This document shows positions 1 through 9,870 of a stretch of 64,000 nt of DNA, one piece after another. The notes beneath the pieces were generated by a model. That model made no database searches. It saw nothing but the letters and a program-made list of their open reading frames with translations, and was not told where the DNA came from. The stretch's first letter is position 1. Each line of letters starts with the position of its first letter. This DNA comes from Pseudoips prasinana (taxonomy: Eukaryota > Arthropoda > Insecta > Lepidoptera > Nolidae): positions 3,213,001-3,277,000 of the forward strand of contig OX621249.1 in NCBI GenBank assembly GCA_951640165.1. Direction: 5' to 3'. The translations under genes and the position numbers were made by a program.

Positions 1-162
1 AGCAGAGACAACGGATTTCCATTTCTCCCGATCCTTGCACACCTCTTTTGCCTCGTTTACTGTCATTATATTCTTCAAACATGCTCGCTGGTTTAGGGTA
101 CTTCTGACCTGGCCTTTCTTGAGAACGTCTCCGATTCTGTCAGAGAATGTTCTATGAGGTGT
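1..162 (-). mobile_element. RTE-type LINE, C-terminal coding fragment (local family RTE-G)
   Basis: Read on the minus strand, this matches the coding tail seen at 35191-35531, including the stretch encoding KKGQVRSTL and EAKEVCKDR. That C-terminus is familiar from RTE-like endonuclease/reverse-transcriptase LINEs. The element runs off the left edge, so its 3' end is missing, and it fades out near 162. Fragment only, not functional. Confidence 0.7.
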
Positions 163-442
163 CCTTTAATGGCTTCATACATGCCATGCCATATAGACTA
201 TCATATTTTATGAAGGGAAATTTCTTCTTTTCTTCTAAACGGCGTGATTCGATAATCGCGAGAATCGTGAGTAATATTTTGGAGATATACAACACGTACA
301 TTTCGTTACATATAAGTAGAAAATAAGACGTAGAGTAAGTGAAAAAGAGCTAGCAGCTGCTGCAGTGCTCATAATGGACCGCAGTGTAATTTAAAGCATC
401 TCAATATGGTTTATTGGATATGGTACACTGGATATGGTACAC

Positions 443-670
443 GTCCACTTCACACCATTAATTTCGAATATTAAACTTAAACAGCTAAATATCATTGCTA
501 TTAAAAATAAATTTTATAAATGTTTTCATCAATCCGAGTACCTAAACATCTATGTAACTAGAAATAATTATGTATACTTAATACTAACCTATACAAACAT
601 GTTCTGACTTATCACAAGCGCTTTTTTAAAGTCTACGTGAATAAAGCCTTTTTTATTTTATTTTTATTTA
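443..670 (+). mobile_element. 5'-truncated LINE 3' tail (local family LINE-3U) with target-site duplication
   Basis: This non-coding 3' tail recurs at 13869-14565, 19121-19620, 49738-54995 (split), 39805-39885 and 56186-56630. Shared landmarks are CTAAATATC, ATGTTCTGACT, CAAGCGC and GTCTACGTGAATAAA, followed by a T/A-rich end. It is flanked by the direct repeat CACTGGATATGGTACAC at 426-442 and 671-687 (up to 19 bp allowing for the tail), as expected of target-primed reverse transcription. Confidence 0.8.
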
Positions 671-687
671 CACTGGATATGGTACAC

Positions 688-2594
688 TGGATATTGGAGA
701 CACTACTTCCCATATCGTAATGGCTAATACTTATTTATGGTCCAGAACGGGATGATACGTAAGAGTAATGCCTACCTACCTCGCAGACTCTATATCGATT
801 GGCCGGGCGACAGCTGTTATACAGCCGCGAACACGCCACGACCACCTGCACCCTTCATATACATTAATCTGCATTCGTATCGAGATGCCCAGGATGCCCT
901 CCCCGATCCTCAATCAGATAGGCAGTCGCATCTTGCCCTATTAAAGTATAGCAACATTCGCTCAAAAGTAACCGACCGACTGAGTAAGCTTAAAAGTAAT
1001 TAGTAACCGACTGAGTTAAACTTTGAACTCCAAGGAGGGTAATTTTCTTTGATGGATTGAGTCCTCACTCGCCTCTATATTCCGGTAAAACATAGAAAGA
1101 TTTCTGGGCTAACTGTAAAAATAAAAAGGCTTCCTGAATCGACGCTCTGAAAGTGGATATGTCTGTTTTCGTATTGACATCAAAACAAAAATTTTAACTG
1201 TTTATTTCAAAGAAATTACATAATATAATGTACAATTATGAGGCCTCCTGAAATCTTTAATTTAATGATTATATTGTAGTCCCAGAGTAGTATGAAGTAG
1301 TGGTAAGGAAGGTGTGATGATTATAGTGAGTGGCCCCGACATGCATCGCCCTCCAAGTACTTATCACTGATAAAGTATTTTTTTAATAATCCTCGTATTG
1401 GGCGTTTATTTAAACTGGTTCTTTTCTATTTAAATATTGAAGTACAGTGTAGTAGCCGTAGATGATTATAGAAGTCAGATACCAGGGTAGTATAATAGTG
1501 TCTGTCAAGTCTACAAACATTACTCTAAACTGCGCGATGACCTCTAAGACGCTATCTAGGCTATAAAATAATGATAACCTAAAGGTTTACAGTTAAATAC
1601 AGACACGTTAACATAATAATAATTACTATTTCTAACTGTAGCTGTCCAAATGATATGATTAGAAGTCAAATGAAGCATAGAAATATATTTGAAGCCTAAA
1701 AACTAACGATAAAAATCAATCCGTATAATAAAATTGAGGAGCCAATTTATTCATAATTGATGATCGAATATATCAACGCGTACACTATGTTAGCCGGCAG
1801 AACCTCGTGGTAGCAACCTTACGCAATATGTGTGGCACCATCTGACAGCTATCACTCCCACCGCGCGCGCTTATTGGTCAAATCAAATAGCGCACGCACG
1901 CCCGCTTCCCCAGTTTCTTGTAACACATTTTTGTCCCTTTCCAAAAATCACTCTCACAAAAAATATTCAGCAACCGAGAGGAAAGATATTAGGTACACAA
2001 AAAAAAGTTTTACTTATTTTTTTTTAATTTCACTTTTTTCCGTGGCACGGCGCTGTTTTGTTCAATCAATTTAAACAATGGTCAGTGAAAAAATGGAGGC
2101 GGTCAGGTGTTAATTTTACCACCACACGTTAAGTGGTTTTAAACCTTATCATATTCATTTCTGATTCGTCGACCCGAGAGACAGAATGCTTATGCAATGC
2201 TCTCACTCTTATATAATGGCTATTCTTTATTGTGGTTGGCCGCTATGGCTATAATCTTTTAAGGACGACAGCATTAGGATGTTTACTACAACATACCATG
2301 TGCAGACTTTCATAGCTCAACGCGCTCTTCAAAGCACAAAGGCCTATTTACAAAATGAATTATTCACCATAATTTAATATGCATAGCTTTCTGCGGAACT
2401 CATTTTCCCGGTTGTTATCATCACTCAAGAACGATAAACACAGTTTGCAATTTCAGATAATAATTGTATATATAAGTATATATTTTTTATTATATTGTGG
2501 TTATCGCAGTACCAGCAATGAACTTCAGTATATTTACTTTTTATAAGGATTTGAGAGCTTTAGAATCTGGCCTGATTCTTGTCAACTATATAAT
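688..2594. other. unassigned AT-rich DNA
   Basis: I see no convincing gene or recognised repeat. A short open frame at 737-1003 has no recognisable domain. A GC-richer patch near 1845-1915 contains GCGCGCGC and GCACGCACGC runs but no coding signal that I trust. Confidence 0.5.
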
Positions 2595-2690
2595 TGGTTG
2601 CCTCGTTGGTAGCGGTAGCGTGTTGACCCGCGGAGAACCAGGTCCTCGGGCCAAAAGTGATTTTGAGACTTTTCTGTAAGTAAAAAGAAA
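2595..2690 (+). mobile_element. SINE-E head (tRNA-related), 3' truncated
   Basis: It matches the head of the full-length SINE-E copies at 9525-9865 and 17637-18022: a box-A-like GGTAGCGGTAGCG, then CAGGTCCT, then AAAAGTGATTTTGAGACTTT. The body is missing, and the sequence passes directly into a repJ fragment. Confidence 0.6.
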
Positions 2691-2699
2691 AAGATCTCC

Positions 2700-2838
2700 G
2701 CCTGTTGGGGGAGCACAAGGAACGCGGGTATGCTTCCCCTGTTCCCCCCTATTGCGCCATGTCCCACGTGGTCGGGACATGTACCCTGGGAGGGCCCTGG
2801 ATTGCCCTCCCCTGTTGCTGACTCATTTGTGTGGCCCA
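2700..2838 (-). repeat. repJ interspersed repeat, 5' part
   Basis: It is similar to 59085-59237, sharing GGAACGCGGG, GCGCCATGTCCCA, GGTCGGGACA and GGATTGCCCTCCC. Orientation is taken from the copy at 57621-57788, whose poly-A lies on its plus-strand right side. Confidence 0.6.
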
Positions 2839-3526
2839 TATATTCATTGTTCTAAGTCTGGGTGTGTTTCGTGTCCAAGAAATGCATGTTAGTTCATTTT
2901 AACCGATTGAATGCGGATGGCGCCCCAAAGGCGCCATGGAAATCTTTAACCTGCGGTCATAAACCATACTTTTATGTTCAATATCAAGTCGCAACTACTC
3001 TTATAAGACGTGGTAAATGAATAAAACACAACAATTTCCAATTAATGATGGATGGTACCTTAAGGGCGCCATCATATTTCCTGGCGGTTGGCTCCTTAAA
3101 GGCGCCATGAAATATTTGTTACCCTACCGTACTGAACCGGTTAAAGTGCGGGCGTTGTCTTTAAAAAAATACATCGATTCGTTCGTTACTATCAACGTTC
3201 TAATTTCTCTTACTAAGGCGGCATTATGTACGGTATATTATTTTGCGTCGTGATGGAATTTTAGTCCATTTATTATTTGCATGATGGCAGATAATGATGG
3301 AAAGCGGATCGTTATGGATCTGATTATGGGTGATTATTGATTTATCATGTGATTGTAGGCCAGGGAATGACGCTGTTCATGGTAAAATGATTATTGGACT
3401 AGGTATGTTTATTGATTATGGTCGTGGGCAGTAGCTTGTTATATATATCACAGTTGTTCAAGTCGTCTCAAAGAACCAGACACCTGCTAAACATACTCCC
3501 AAATACATACATCACACTAATATTAT
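2839..3526. other. unassigned stretch with repeated GGCGCC motifs
   Basis: No gene is seen. GGCGCC occurs at about 2920, 2932, 3065 and 3102, and 2916-2938 is a near-palindrome around ATGGCGCC/GGCGCCAT. A scrap resembling a SINE-D tail (GTGCGGGCGTTGTCTTTAAA) lies near 3146-3167. Confidence 0.4.
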
Positions 3527-3914
3527 AAAGGTGAAAGTTTGTGAGTGTGTGAGTATGTGAGTGTGTATGTTTGTTACCTCTTCACGTCTAAACGGCTGAA
3601 GCGATTTTATTAAAATTTGGTATGTAGTTAGCTGACACCCTCGATTAACATATAGGCTTTAATTTATAAAGTTTAACGCGGGAAAAACCGTGGGGCGTAG
3701 CTATATTATATATAAATTATAAAGGTAAAAGTTTGTGAGTGTGTGAGTATGTGAGTGTGTATGTTTGTTACCTCTTCACGTCTAAACGGCTGAAGCGATT
3801 TTGTTAAAATTTGGTATGTAGTTAGCTGACACCCTCGATTAACATATAGGCTTTAATTTATAAAGTTTAACGCGGGAAAAACCGCGGGGCGTAGCTATAT
3901 TATATATAAATTAC
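3527..3914 (+). repeat. tandem pair of a Helitron-like non-autonomous element (194-bp period)
   Basis: Two nearly identical units (about 3527-3720 and 3721-3914) begin ATAAAGGT(G/A)AAAGTTTGTGAG. They end in a GC hairpin region with GGGGCGTAGCTAT, which resembles a Helitron 3' end in which CTAG has become CTAT. Both carry the same altered end, so the duplication probably followed the mutation. Confidence 0.6.
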
Positions 3915-4025
3915 CCAACAAATAATCGTGCTCATTACACATATATTTTTCTTGTACCGGAATCGAACCCTACGACGTCTAGTTTATCAGTCAGGATCAT
4001 TAACCACTAACGCAACAGACCGGGA
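3915..4025 (-). mobile_element. SINE-C fragment (tRNA-related)
   Basis: On the minus strand there is a box-B-like GGGTTCGATTCC preceded by a GTGGTTAATGATCCTGACT segment, as in the better copies at 10376-10545 and 38463-38605. The downstream ATTATTTGTTGGGTAATTTAT also matches. Confidence 0.65.
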
Positions 4026-4497
4026 AAAGTTTTACGCAAGTTTTTATGTTACCCCGTACTATATGTATTCAAGCCTTTAATCCAATTAATGCAGGTTCAA
4101 ATCCTGCCAGTGATCTCAATTCTGTTGACCTCAAAAATGAGCAGTGATTCAACAAACAAGATAACATTACATCTTATTATGTGGAGCGCTCAGAACATCT
4201 ATTCATTCACTACAACATTCCCATACTAAATTCCCAAAATTATAACTATTATTATAACGATGTCGCAATCCATTGTGGCTGTAATTACTTGTCTTGTATA
4301 ATAATATATCTTGACCTCCAAGACGCTCACTCACGAATAAAATAAAGGTTATACTTTCACTAAAATTATATTTCGATGCAAATGTTGTTTAAATATATGA
4401 TGATCTGTTTTACTTTTTTGGGGGTCGCCGCCGCTTTATCATAAGCTAGTAGATATTATCAACTAGTTTTATTTTAATTGTGTACTATCTTATCTTA
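4026..4497. other. unassigned AT-rich DNA with an isolated tRNA-like T-arm
   Basis: There is no gene. Positions 4091-4107 form a perfect T-arm-like hairpin (GCAGG, TTCAAAT loop, CCTGC), but no acceptor stem or D-arm surrounds it. It is most likely a relic of a tRNA-derived SINE. Confidence 0.35.
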
Positions 4498-4818
4498 TCT
4501 ATACATATAATAAAATCGTAGGAAAGTCAAAACTGTACATTTAATATTTTTTTAAAAGGATAATTGGGGCGACATCTAAAATCGATATCGAAGCCAAAAA
4601 TATAGTTTTTAGAATTTTTGTCTGTGTGCCTGTTTGTCTGTATGTATGTCCGGGCTAAACTCAAAAAGTACTGCATGGATTTACTTCAAATTTTGGATGA
4701 ATATTACTAAGAGGTCGGGTCAACATATAGGCTACATATTATCACGCTATTACCTACAGGGGAGGAGCTACGATAATTTATAAAATTTAACGGGGGTATA
4801 ACCGCGGGGCACAGCTAG
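4498..4818 (+). mobile_element. Helitron-like non-autonomous element (family Heli-1)
   Basis: It begins TCTATACATATAATAAAATC and ends ACCGCGGGGCACAGCTAG, and is bounded by A on the left and T on the right. It has no terminal inverted repeats or target duplication. A short GC stem lies just before the CTAG end, as in Helitrons. The same body (TCAAAACTGTACAT, TCTGTATGTATGTCCGGGCT) recurs at 7781, 10848 and 15928. Confidence 0.72.
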
Positions 4819-4889
4819 TTAAACATAAAATCCGCAGGAGAATCAATGGGATGGTGATATTCTTTGCCGTATCATCAAAGTTTAACCCC

Positions 4890-5030
4890 CACTTAGTGGA
4901 CTGATGATCTTGTGAGGGTTGTGGGAAGCTGTTGGATGGGAGTAGCGCCCCACTGACCACCTTAAGGTCATTGCAGGATGCCTTTGTATAGTAATTCACG
5001 TCTTTCGGCTGATATAGTGGTCGAATAATA
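4890..5030 (+). mobile_element. RTE-W LINE, 3' coding scrap
   Basis: GATGATCTTGTGAGGGTTG, GCTGTTGGATGGG and GTCTTTCGGCTGATAT are landmarks of the RTE-W 3' end, which in better copies encodes DDLVRVAGSRWM and ends QQWTSFG followed by ATG triplets. This copy is degenerate. Confidence 0.55.
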
Positions 5031-5052
5031 AAATGGGGGTCTCTATATCCTG

Positions 5053-5441
5053 ATCGTCACCGTAGCCTAGTTGGTAGTGCTCCTGCCTACGAAGCTGGTG
5101 GTCCTGGGTTCGAATCCCGGTAAGTGCAAATATTTGTGTGATGAGCACGAATATTTGTTTCTGAGTCATGGATGTTTTCTATGTATAAAAGTATTTATCT
5201 ATCTATATAAGTATGTATATCGTCGCCTGGTACCCATAATACGCACGGCTACATATCAAGCTATACATTTCCAATATAAGCTGACTTGTCATTGTATGGA
5301 AATCCTATACAATGTGAGATGAGCTTATACTGGAAATGTATAGCTTGATATGTAGCCGTGTTCACAAGCTTTGCTTAGTTTGGGGCTAGGATGATCTGTG
5401 TGACATTGTCCCTAGATATTATTATTATATTATTATAATGA
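5053..5441 (+). mobile_element. SINE-B (tRNA-headed), interrupted by a small foldback
   Basis: The tRNA-related head has box-A-like TAGCCTAGTTGGTAG and box-B GGTTCGAATCC. The body carries GATGAGCACGAATATTTGTT and the tail CATTGTCCCTAGATATTATT. About 5239-5361 is foreign: the SINE resumes at ACAAGCTTTGC, where uninterrupted copies read CCCATAGTACAAGC. Confidence 0.8.
5239..5361. mobile_element. foldback MITE inside SINE-B
   Basis: The left arm CACGGCTACATATCAAGC and the right arm GCTTGATATGTAGCCGTG are exact inverted complements. The pairing extends inward through TATACATTTCCA. There is no coding capacity. The host SINE defines the boundaries to within a few bases. Confidence 0.75.
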
Positions 5442-5582
5442 TGTTCCTTGCGTTTTTTTACCTTGTTTAGGAGATTAATTATATTTAATAGGGACGATAA
5501 TTTCACGCGCACACAAAATAGAAAGAGAGAGAAAGAGAAGAGAGAAAGTCGTATAGATGGTGCATGTGCATTGTTTACGTGA

Positions 5583-6102
5583 TGACGGTTGGCGTGCCTG
5601 GCAGTTGCCTTTAACGCCGCTGGTCGTGGGTTTGATTCCCATCCAGGACAGATATTTGAGTGGGTGAACATATATGTATATAATTATGTCCTGACGGCCC
5701 TGTTGGCGTGGTTGGCAAATGCTTGCTTTTCACGCTGGAGGTCGTGGGTTCGATTCCCACCCAGGACAGATATTTGTGTGCATGAACATGTCTGTTTGTC
5801 CTGAGTCTGGGTGTAATTATCTATATAAGTATGTATTTACAAAAAAGAAAAATAGTATATGTATTATATCAGTTATCTGGTTTCCATAGTACAAGCTCTG
5901 CTTAGTTTGGGATCAGATGGCCGTGTGTTAATAGTGTCCCAGAATATTATTATTATGATTCTGGGCCTAATTATCTATATACGTATGTATTTACAAAAGA
6001 AAAGTAGTATACGTGGTATATGTATCAGCTAGCTATTCTTAGATTGGGATCAGATAGCCGTGTGTGAATAATGTCTCAGGATAATATTATTATTATGATG
6101 TG
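5583..6102 (+). mobile_element. cluster of three SINE-A copies in tandem
   Basis: There is a head-containing partial at 5583-5690, a nearly complete copy at 5694-5957 and a headless copy at 5958-6102, all in the same orientation. SINE-A has a tRNA-like head (GTTGGCGTGGTTGG, box B GGTTCGATTCC), a middle with GTCTGTTTGTCCTGAGTCT, and a tail GATCAGATGGCCGTGTG followed by ATT triplets. Confidence 0.75.
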
Positions 6103-6279
6103 CTGTAATCATTTCCATGAGAGGATCACTTGTTTGCCTAATACCTTACATGATAAAACATTCCATCAGTCCGCCTAAATGAATAGCAAAGTAAAAGTGT
6201 TAGTTTCTTAACAAACTTAACAAAATTCTTGTGAATATACATATTACAGTTAACTTACACATAAATAATGCGAGAAAAT

Positions 6280-6345
6280 TTTTCTTTTATTCTTTATTGC
6301 ACACAGAAAACAATAAAAAGAAATACAATTTATGAAATAACGACA
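6280..6345 (-). mobile_element. solo 3' end of the CR1/L2-group LINE seen at 50179-54745
   Basis: TTCTTTATTGCACACAGAAAA and the following bases resemble the 3' terminus of the minus-strand LINE at 50185-50260. It is an extreme 5' truncation. Confidence 0.55.
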
Positions 6346-6709
6346 TGTACATAGGCGAGTTTTCTCTTGGAAACACCCGGGAACCAAGTTTATAAAGAGC
6401 TCTTATATCAAGTTTTTGTTTAACAACGTCCTAATATCAAAAAAATCCTTACGAGAAATCATCGTATATTCAAAGGTTCTCTGATCAGATACATCCATTA
6501 CTTACAACGACGAGCCATCAAGTTTTCCATCTTCAACTTATCTGTAAGTCGTATCCTTGGGGAATGAATACGTCTACCTCTTCATTCGCGAAATTTTGGG
6601 ATCCCAGGAGCCATACATATATGTTGCTTGGATAAACAAGGTATTATTTGCTATTATTAGTATTGTATTGTTAGCCGTGGGGTTTCCGCCCTAGAAGGAA
6701 TTACAGGAC
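6346..6709. other. unassigned DNA
   Basis: No gene, array or recognised repeat is seen in this stretch. Confidence 0.4.
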
Positions 6710-6876
6710 CAGGGGCTCTACCGGCTAAGTCGCCGAACATCGATTTCTTAAATGGCGTTCAAATAAATAAAGGTTAAAAATGCTTTAATCAATCGTTAAA
6801 TCGGCTTCAACGTTGACAATCGATTCCGGACAATTTATGACGCCATGCTCATGGAAGCCAGTAGAGCCCCAGCAAA
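6710..6876. mobile_element. foldback MITE-M, internally deleted copy
   Basis: It starts GGGGCTCTACCGGCTAAGTC and ends GTAGAGCCCC. The left arm matches the full palindromic copy at 22385-22647, but most of the right arm is missing, leaving only about 12 bases of terminal complementarity. Confidence 0.65.
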
Positions 6877-6908
6877 ACCTTTGGAGGGGGCCTATATCCA
6901 GCAGTGGA

Positions 6909-7247
6909 CGCAATGCGGCCAGTTTTAGGCTGGTGATGATGATGATTGGTATTGTCGATGTGGAGCTTATTAGCATTTACTGCTTCGATTATCATATATT
7001 ATAAATCATTTCATAACAACGCAATGCGGCCAATTTTAGGCTGGTGATGATGATGATTGGTATTGTCGATGTGGAGCTTTATGGCATCTACTGCTTCGAT
7101 TATCATATATTAAAAATCATTTCATAAAATCGCAATGCGGCCAATTTTAGGCTGGTGATGATGATGATTGGTATTGTCGATGTGGAGCTTTATGGCATCT
7201 ACTTAGTTGCTTCGATTATAACATATTAAAAATCATTTCATATAAAA
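6909..7247. repeat. 111-bp tandem repeat, three units
   Basis: Units start CGCAATGCGGCCA at 6909, 7020 and 7131. Each contains TTTTAGGCTGGTGATGATG, TATTGTCGATGTGGAGCTT and ATCATTTCATA. The sequence before the first unit ends GTCCAGCAGTGGA, so the array grew next to an RTE-W 3' end. Copies differ by only a few bases. Confidence 0.85.
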
Positions 7248-7427
7248 CATTATACACACTACCATGCTTTTAGCATGTTAACAAACTGTCAAAACTGAGA
7301 CCAGATTAATGTTATTTGTCTTTAATGTTTATAGTCTTTGACAATAGAATCTTAATGGTCAACTTTCGAAACAAGTGCTTTTGCTTAGTAATTGTTATAT
7401 ATGGCCTTTGCGTCTGTTACAGACGAT

Positions 7428-7740
7428 TTACGGCGCATTGTCTGAGAGACATTTCTTATGGTGGCTAAACAAACTGATGCGAGAGCGACATAGCCTGCCG
7501 CAGGCCAGACAAGAGAAGTTTGCGGTGGTTGGTGCCGAGCCGCTTTCATGTCGCTTCTGTCTCTTATCAGCAAGTACTCCGAACCAGGCTTCGTCACAGA
7601 TCTTACGACCCTCCACTACACGTTTGCGCTAGCGAGCTTTTCCCAGCTACAGTGGTCAATTTTAAAAGCGGCCATATCCCGCTTGGTGCAGTCTTTAAAG
7701 CGAAGCAGAGGTACTACTCTGCTTCGTAGTAATTGTTAAC
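7428..7740 (-). pseudogene. LINE ORF2 C-terminus with C2HC zinc finger, broken
   Basis: The minus strand encodes VPLLRFKDCTKRDM, then SWEKL, then a stop. After a frameshift it encodes a finger-like CLACGRLCRSRISLFSHHKKC: Cys-x2-Cys, a spacer, then His and Cys. This order (conserved tail, then a terminal finger) is familiar from C-termini of RTE-like LINE polymerases in invertebrates. Only about 100 residues remain, interrupted by at least one stop and one frameshift, so it is non-functional. The clade assignment is inferred from those motifs. Confidence 0.6.
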
Positions 7741-7780
7741 GTTGTATTTAATTAAATATAGCCAAAGTGTTTATGGGTAA

Positions 7781-8102
7781 TCTATACATATAATAAATTT
7801 GTAGGAAATTCAAAACTGTACATTGAATATTTTTCAAAAAAGGATACTTGGGGCGTGATCTACAATCGACATCGAAGCCAAAAATATAGTTATTAGAAAT
7901 TTTGTCTGTTTGTCTGTTTATCTGTATGTATGTCCGGGCTAAACTCAAAAAGTACTGCATGGATTTACTTAAAATTTTGCATGAATATTACTAAGAGGTC
8001 GGGGCAACATATAGGCTACATATTATCACGCTATCACATACGGGGGAGGAGCTGTGATAATTTATAAAATTAAACGCGGGTAAAACCGCGGGGCACAGCT
8101 AG
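7781..8102 (+). mobile_element. Helitron-like element (Heli-1), best-preserved copy
   Basis: It begins TCTATACATATAATAAATTT and ends CGCGGGTAAAACCGCGGGGC ACAGCTAG, with A before and T after. CGCGG/CCGCG form a stem about 10 bases upstream of the CTAG, the classic Helitron 3' architecture. No protein is encoded. Confidence 0.78.
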
Positions 8103-8225
8103 TGTTACATAAAGTGAGTTAAATATAAGGATTGCCATTCATTAATTATAGACACTTAACCGGCTTGTTACTTCGTTACTTTATTACGGCTGAAGACTTA
8201 AGCACAGCTTATGCTGCTAATAATA

Positions 8226-8790
8226 TCTGGCTAAAAATAATAATAATATTCTGGGACACATTATTCCCACACGGGCATCTGATCCCAAAATAAGCAGAGC
8301 TTGTTCTATGGATACTGCATAACTATATATTTCACATACTACTTTTCTTTTGTAACTACATACTTATATAGATAAAAAACTTGAGAGGTGTCAAGGGACA
8401 CCCGGATGGAACGAAGTTATTTCTTATTGTTTATTATGTACAAAAAACCTGTATAAACTCAACAAAAATACTCGTCGCGACACCACAATGCGAAATAGAG
8501 ATAAAAATATCTGGCTTGCTTTCTATAAGAGAGAGAGGGAGACAGACAGACAGAGAAACATGCGCACGCCGCACAGCTGCAAAAAGTGTCGTGACAAGTT
8601 ATCGTAAGATTTTTTTCCGTCTAGCCCCCTTTCACAACGCGCGCTAAGGAACTTCGTTCCAATTACACCCAAACTCAGGTCAAACAGACATGTTCATGCA
8701 CACAAATATCTATCCTGGCTGTCGAACCCACGACCTGCGGCGTGAAAGGCAAGCATTTACCAACCACGACAACCGGCCCGTCAAATAAAC
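8226..8790 (-). mobile_element. SINE-A interrupted by a HINE-like insertion
   Basis: The 3' part (8226-8373: ATT triplets, CACACGGGCATCTGATCCC, CTTATATAGAT) and the 5' part (8661-8790: AATTACACCCAAACTCAGG, box B, GGCCCGTC) read as one minus-strand SINE-A once 8374-8660 is removed. Confidence 0.82.
8374..8660 (+). mobile_element. HINE-like (Helentron-type) element, family HINE-G
   Basis: It starts AAAAAACTTGAGAGGTGTC and ends GGAACTTCGTTCC. TGGAACGAAGTT near the left end is the inverted complement of AACTTCGTTCCA at the right end. The centre has a purine-rich GAGA/GACA microsatellite. The host SINE gives an empty site with no target duplication. Subterminal inverted repeat, central microsatellite, palindromic 3' end and lack of duplication fit Helentron-associated elements such as DINE-1. 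The class is inferred. Confidence 0.6.
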
Positions 8791-9304
8791 CTAGTCTGTG
8801 GCATTTATTGCTCGAGTGCCCTTAACCCTAATGTTAGGTCTAGCGAGTTAGGTTTAGTACTTATTTGTCAAGGTTCACTAATAATGAAGTTGGTAGGCTG
8901 TTTGTGGGAGGCTGTTTGTTGTTTCAATTTCATGGACCCGTGGAGTCTGAAGGTCCTTTCCCTCTAATGAACTAAATAGTTAATGAATTATGTTATTAAA
9001 AATAAAGGATTATGCTGGGCGTTATAATAGATCGTTGTTAGTTTTTAACAATAAAAATCTAAGAATTAGAAGATCATGGTAGATAATTGAGATTAGATAA
9101 ACGCTTTGCATTGCGAATAATGCGATAAAATTTAAATTTAATAATTTGGAAGGTATTATTAATATGATATTATTATGATCTTTCACATGCAACTGTGAAC
9201 ATATCAGTCGGCCATGTTTCTAGAAAACAAAACCGATAGATAATACCTACATCCTCCGGAAGGGTGTTAGAAAGGGAATCCTAAATATGATCTGCCAGCG
9301 TGTA
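8791..9304. other. unassigned AT-rich DNA
   Basis: No gene or recognised repeat is seen. The segment near 9060-9140 shares GATTAGATAAACGCTTTGCATT with about 9402-9440 (GATTCGATAAACGCTTTGCATT), so a short duplicated block flanks the tRNA-like sequence at 9305-9375. Confidence 0.4.
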
Positions 9305-9375
9305 TCGTTCGTAGCTTAACGCAGAGCGTCTAACCCGGATTGGTAGATGGTGCAGGTTCGAGACCCGCCGGACGA
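9305..9375 (+). other. tRNA-like sequence, probable SINE head or tRNA pseudogene
   Basis: The ends TCGTTCG and CGGACGA can pair as a 7-bp acceptor stem with one G-U pair. A box-B GGTTCGAGACC lies at 9355-9365. The T-stem has a mismatch, and the anticodon arm (TCTA...TAGA around an 11-base loop) is not a normal 5+7 arm, so a functional tRNA is unlikely. Confidence 0.4.
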
Positions 9376-9524
9376 TCAAATTTATGATTTCCCATTTTTG
9401 AGATTCGATAAACGCTTTGCATTGCTAATAATGCTATAAAATTTAATAATTGATAATTAATTAAAGGATTTAAATGTACAAAACTGACAGACCACTATCT
9501 AAAATAATGATTTATAAACTTAGT

Positions 9525-9865
9525 ATAACTGCCCCGTGGGTCAAGCGGTAGCGTGTTGAACCGCAGATTCCTGAATTCAAATCAGAGTTCCTGGATTCAA
9601 ATCAGGTCACGCCAAAAAGTGATTTTGGGATTTTTCTGATAACAAAATTTCTCACTATCAGAGAGCGCGTAAAGCCGTCGGTCCTGTAGCTGATCTCTTT
9701 CTGATCGTGACGCTAGTCGCCCTATCGGATCATGAGTGTAATGGAATAGAAAGTGCCCCTATGCTGGTGCACACACTTGTGCACTATAATATGTCCCGCG
9801 CAGATATCTACACTGAGATTGGTCGCCGTGGCCGAAATTTCGGTTAGGAGGACACTATTTTTATT
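9525..9865 (+). mobile_element. SINE-E, near full length
   Basis: It has a tRNA-like head (GGTCAAGCGGTAGCGTGTT), AAAAAGTGATTTTGGGATTT, then AGCCGTCGGTCCTGTA, CTATCGGATCATGAG, TATGTCCCGCGCAGAT, and a tail with CGCCGTGGCC and AGGAGGACA before an AT-rich end. The box-B region is duplicated here (GATTCAAATCAG, then TGGATTCAAATCAGG). Confidence 0.78.
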
Positions 9866-9870
9866 ATATA

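Noticed and set aside
737..1003. 88-codon open frame as a small gene
   Set aside because: No domain, no promoter or splice evidence, and a composition typical of chance frames.
6909..7247. CRISPR array
   Set aside because: Units of 111 bp are contiguous with no unique spacers, and the DNA is eukaryotic.
9305..9375. Functional tRNA gene
   Set aside because: The acceptor stem pairs, but the T-stem has a mismatch and the anticodon arm is malformed. Treated as a tRNA-like relic.
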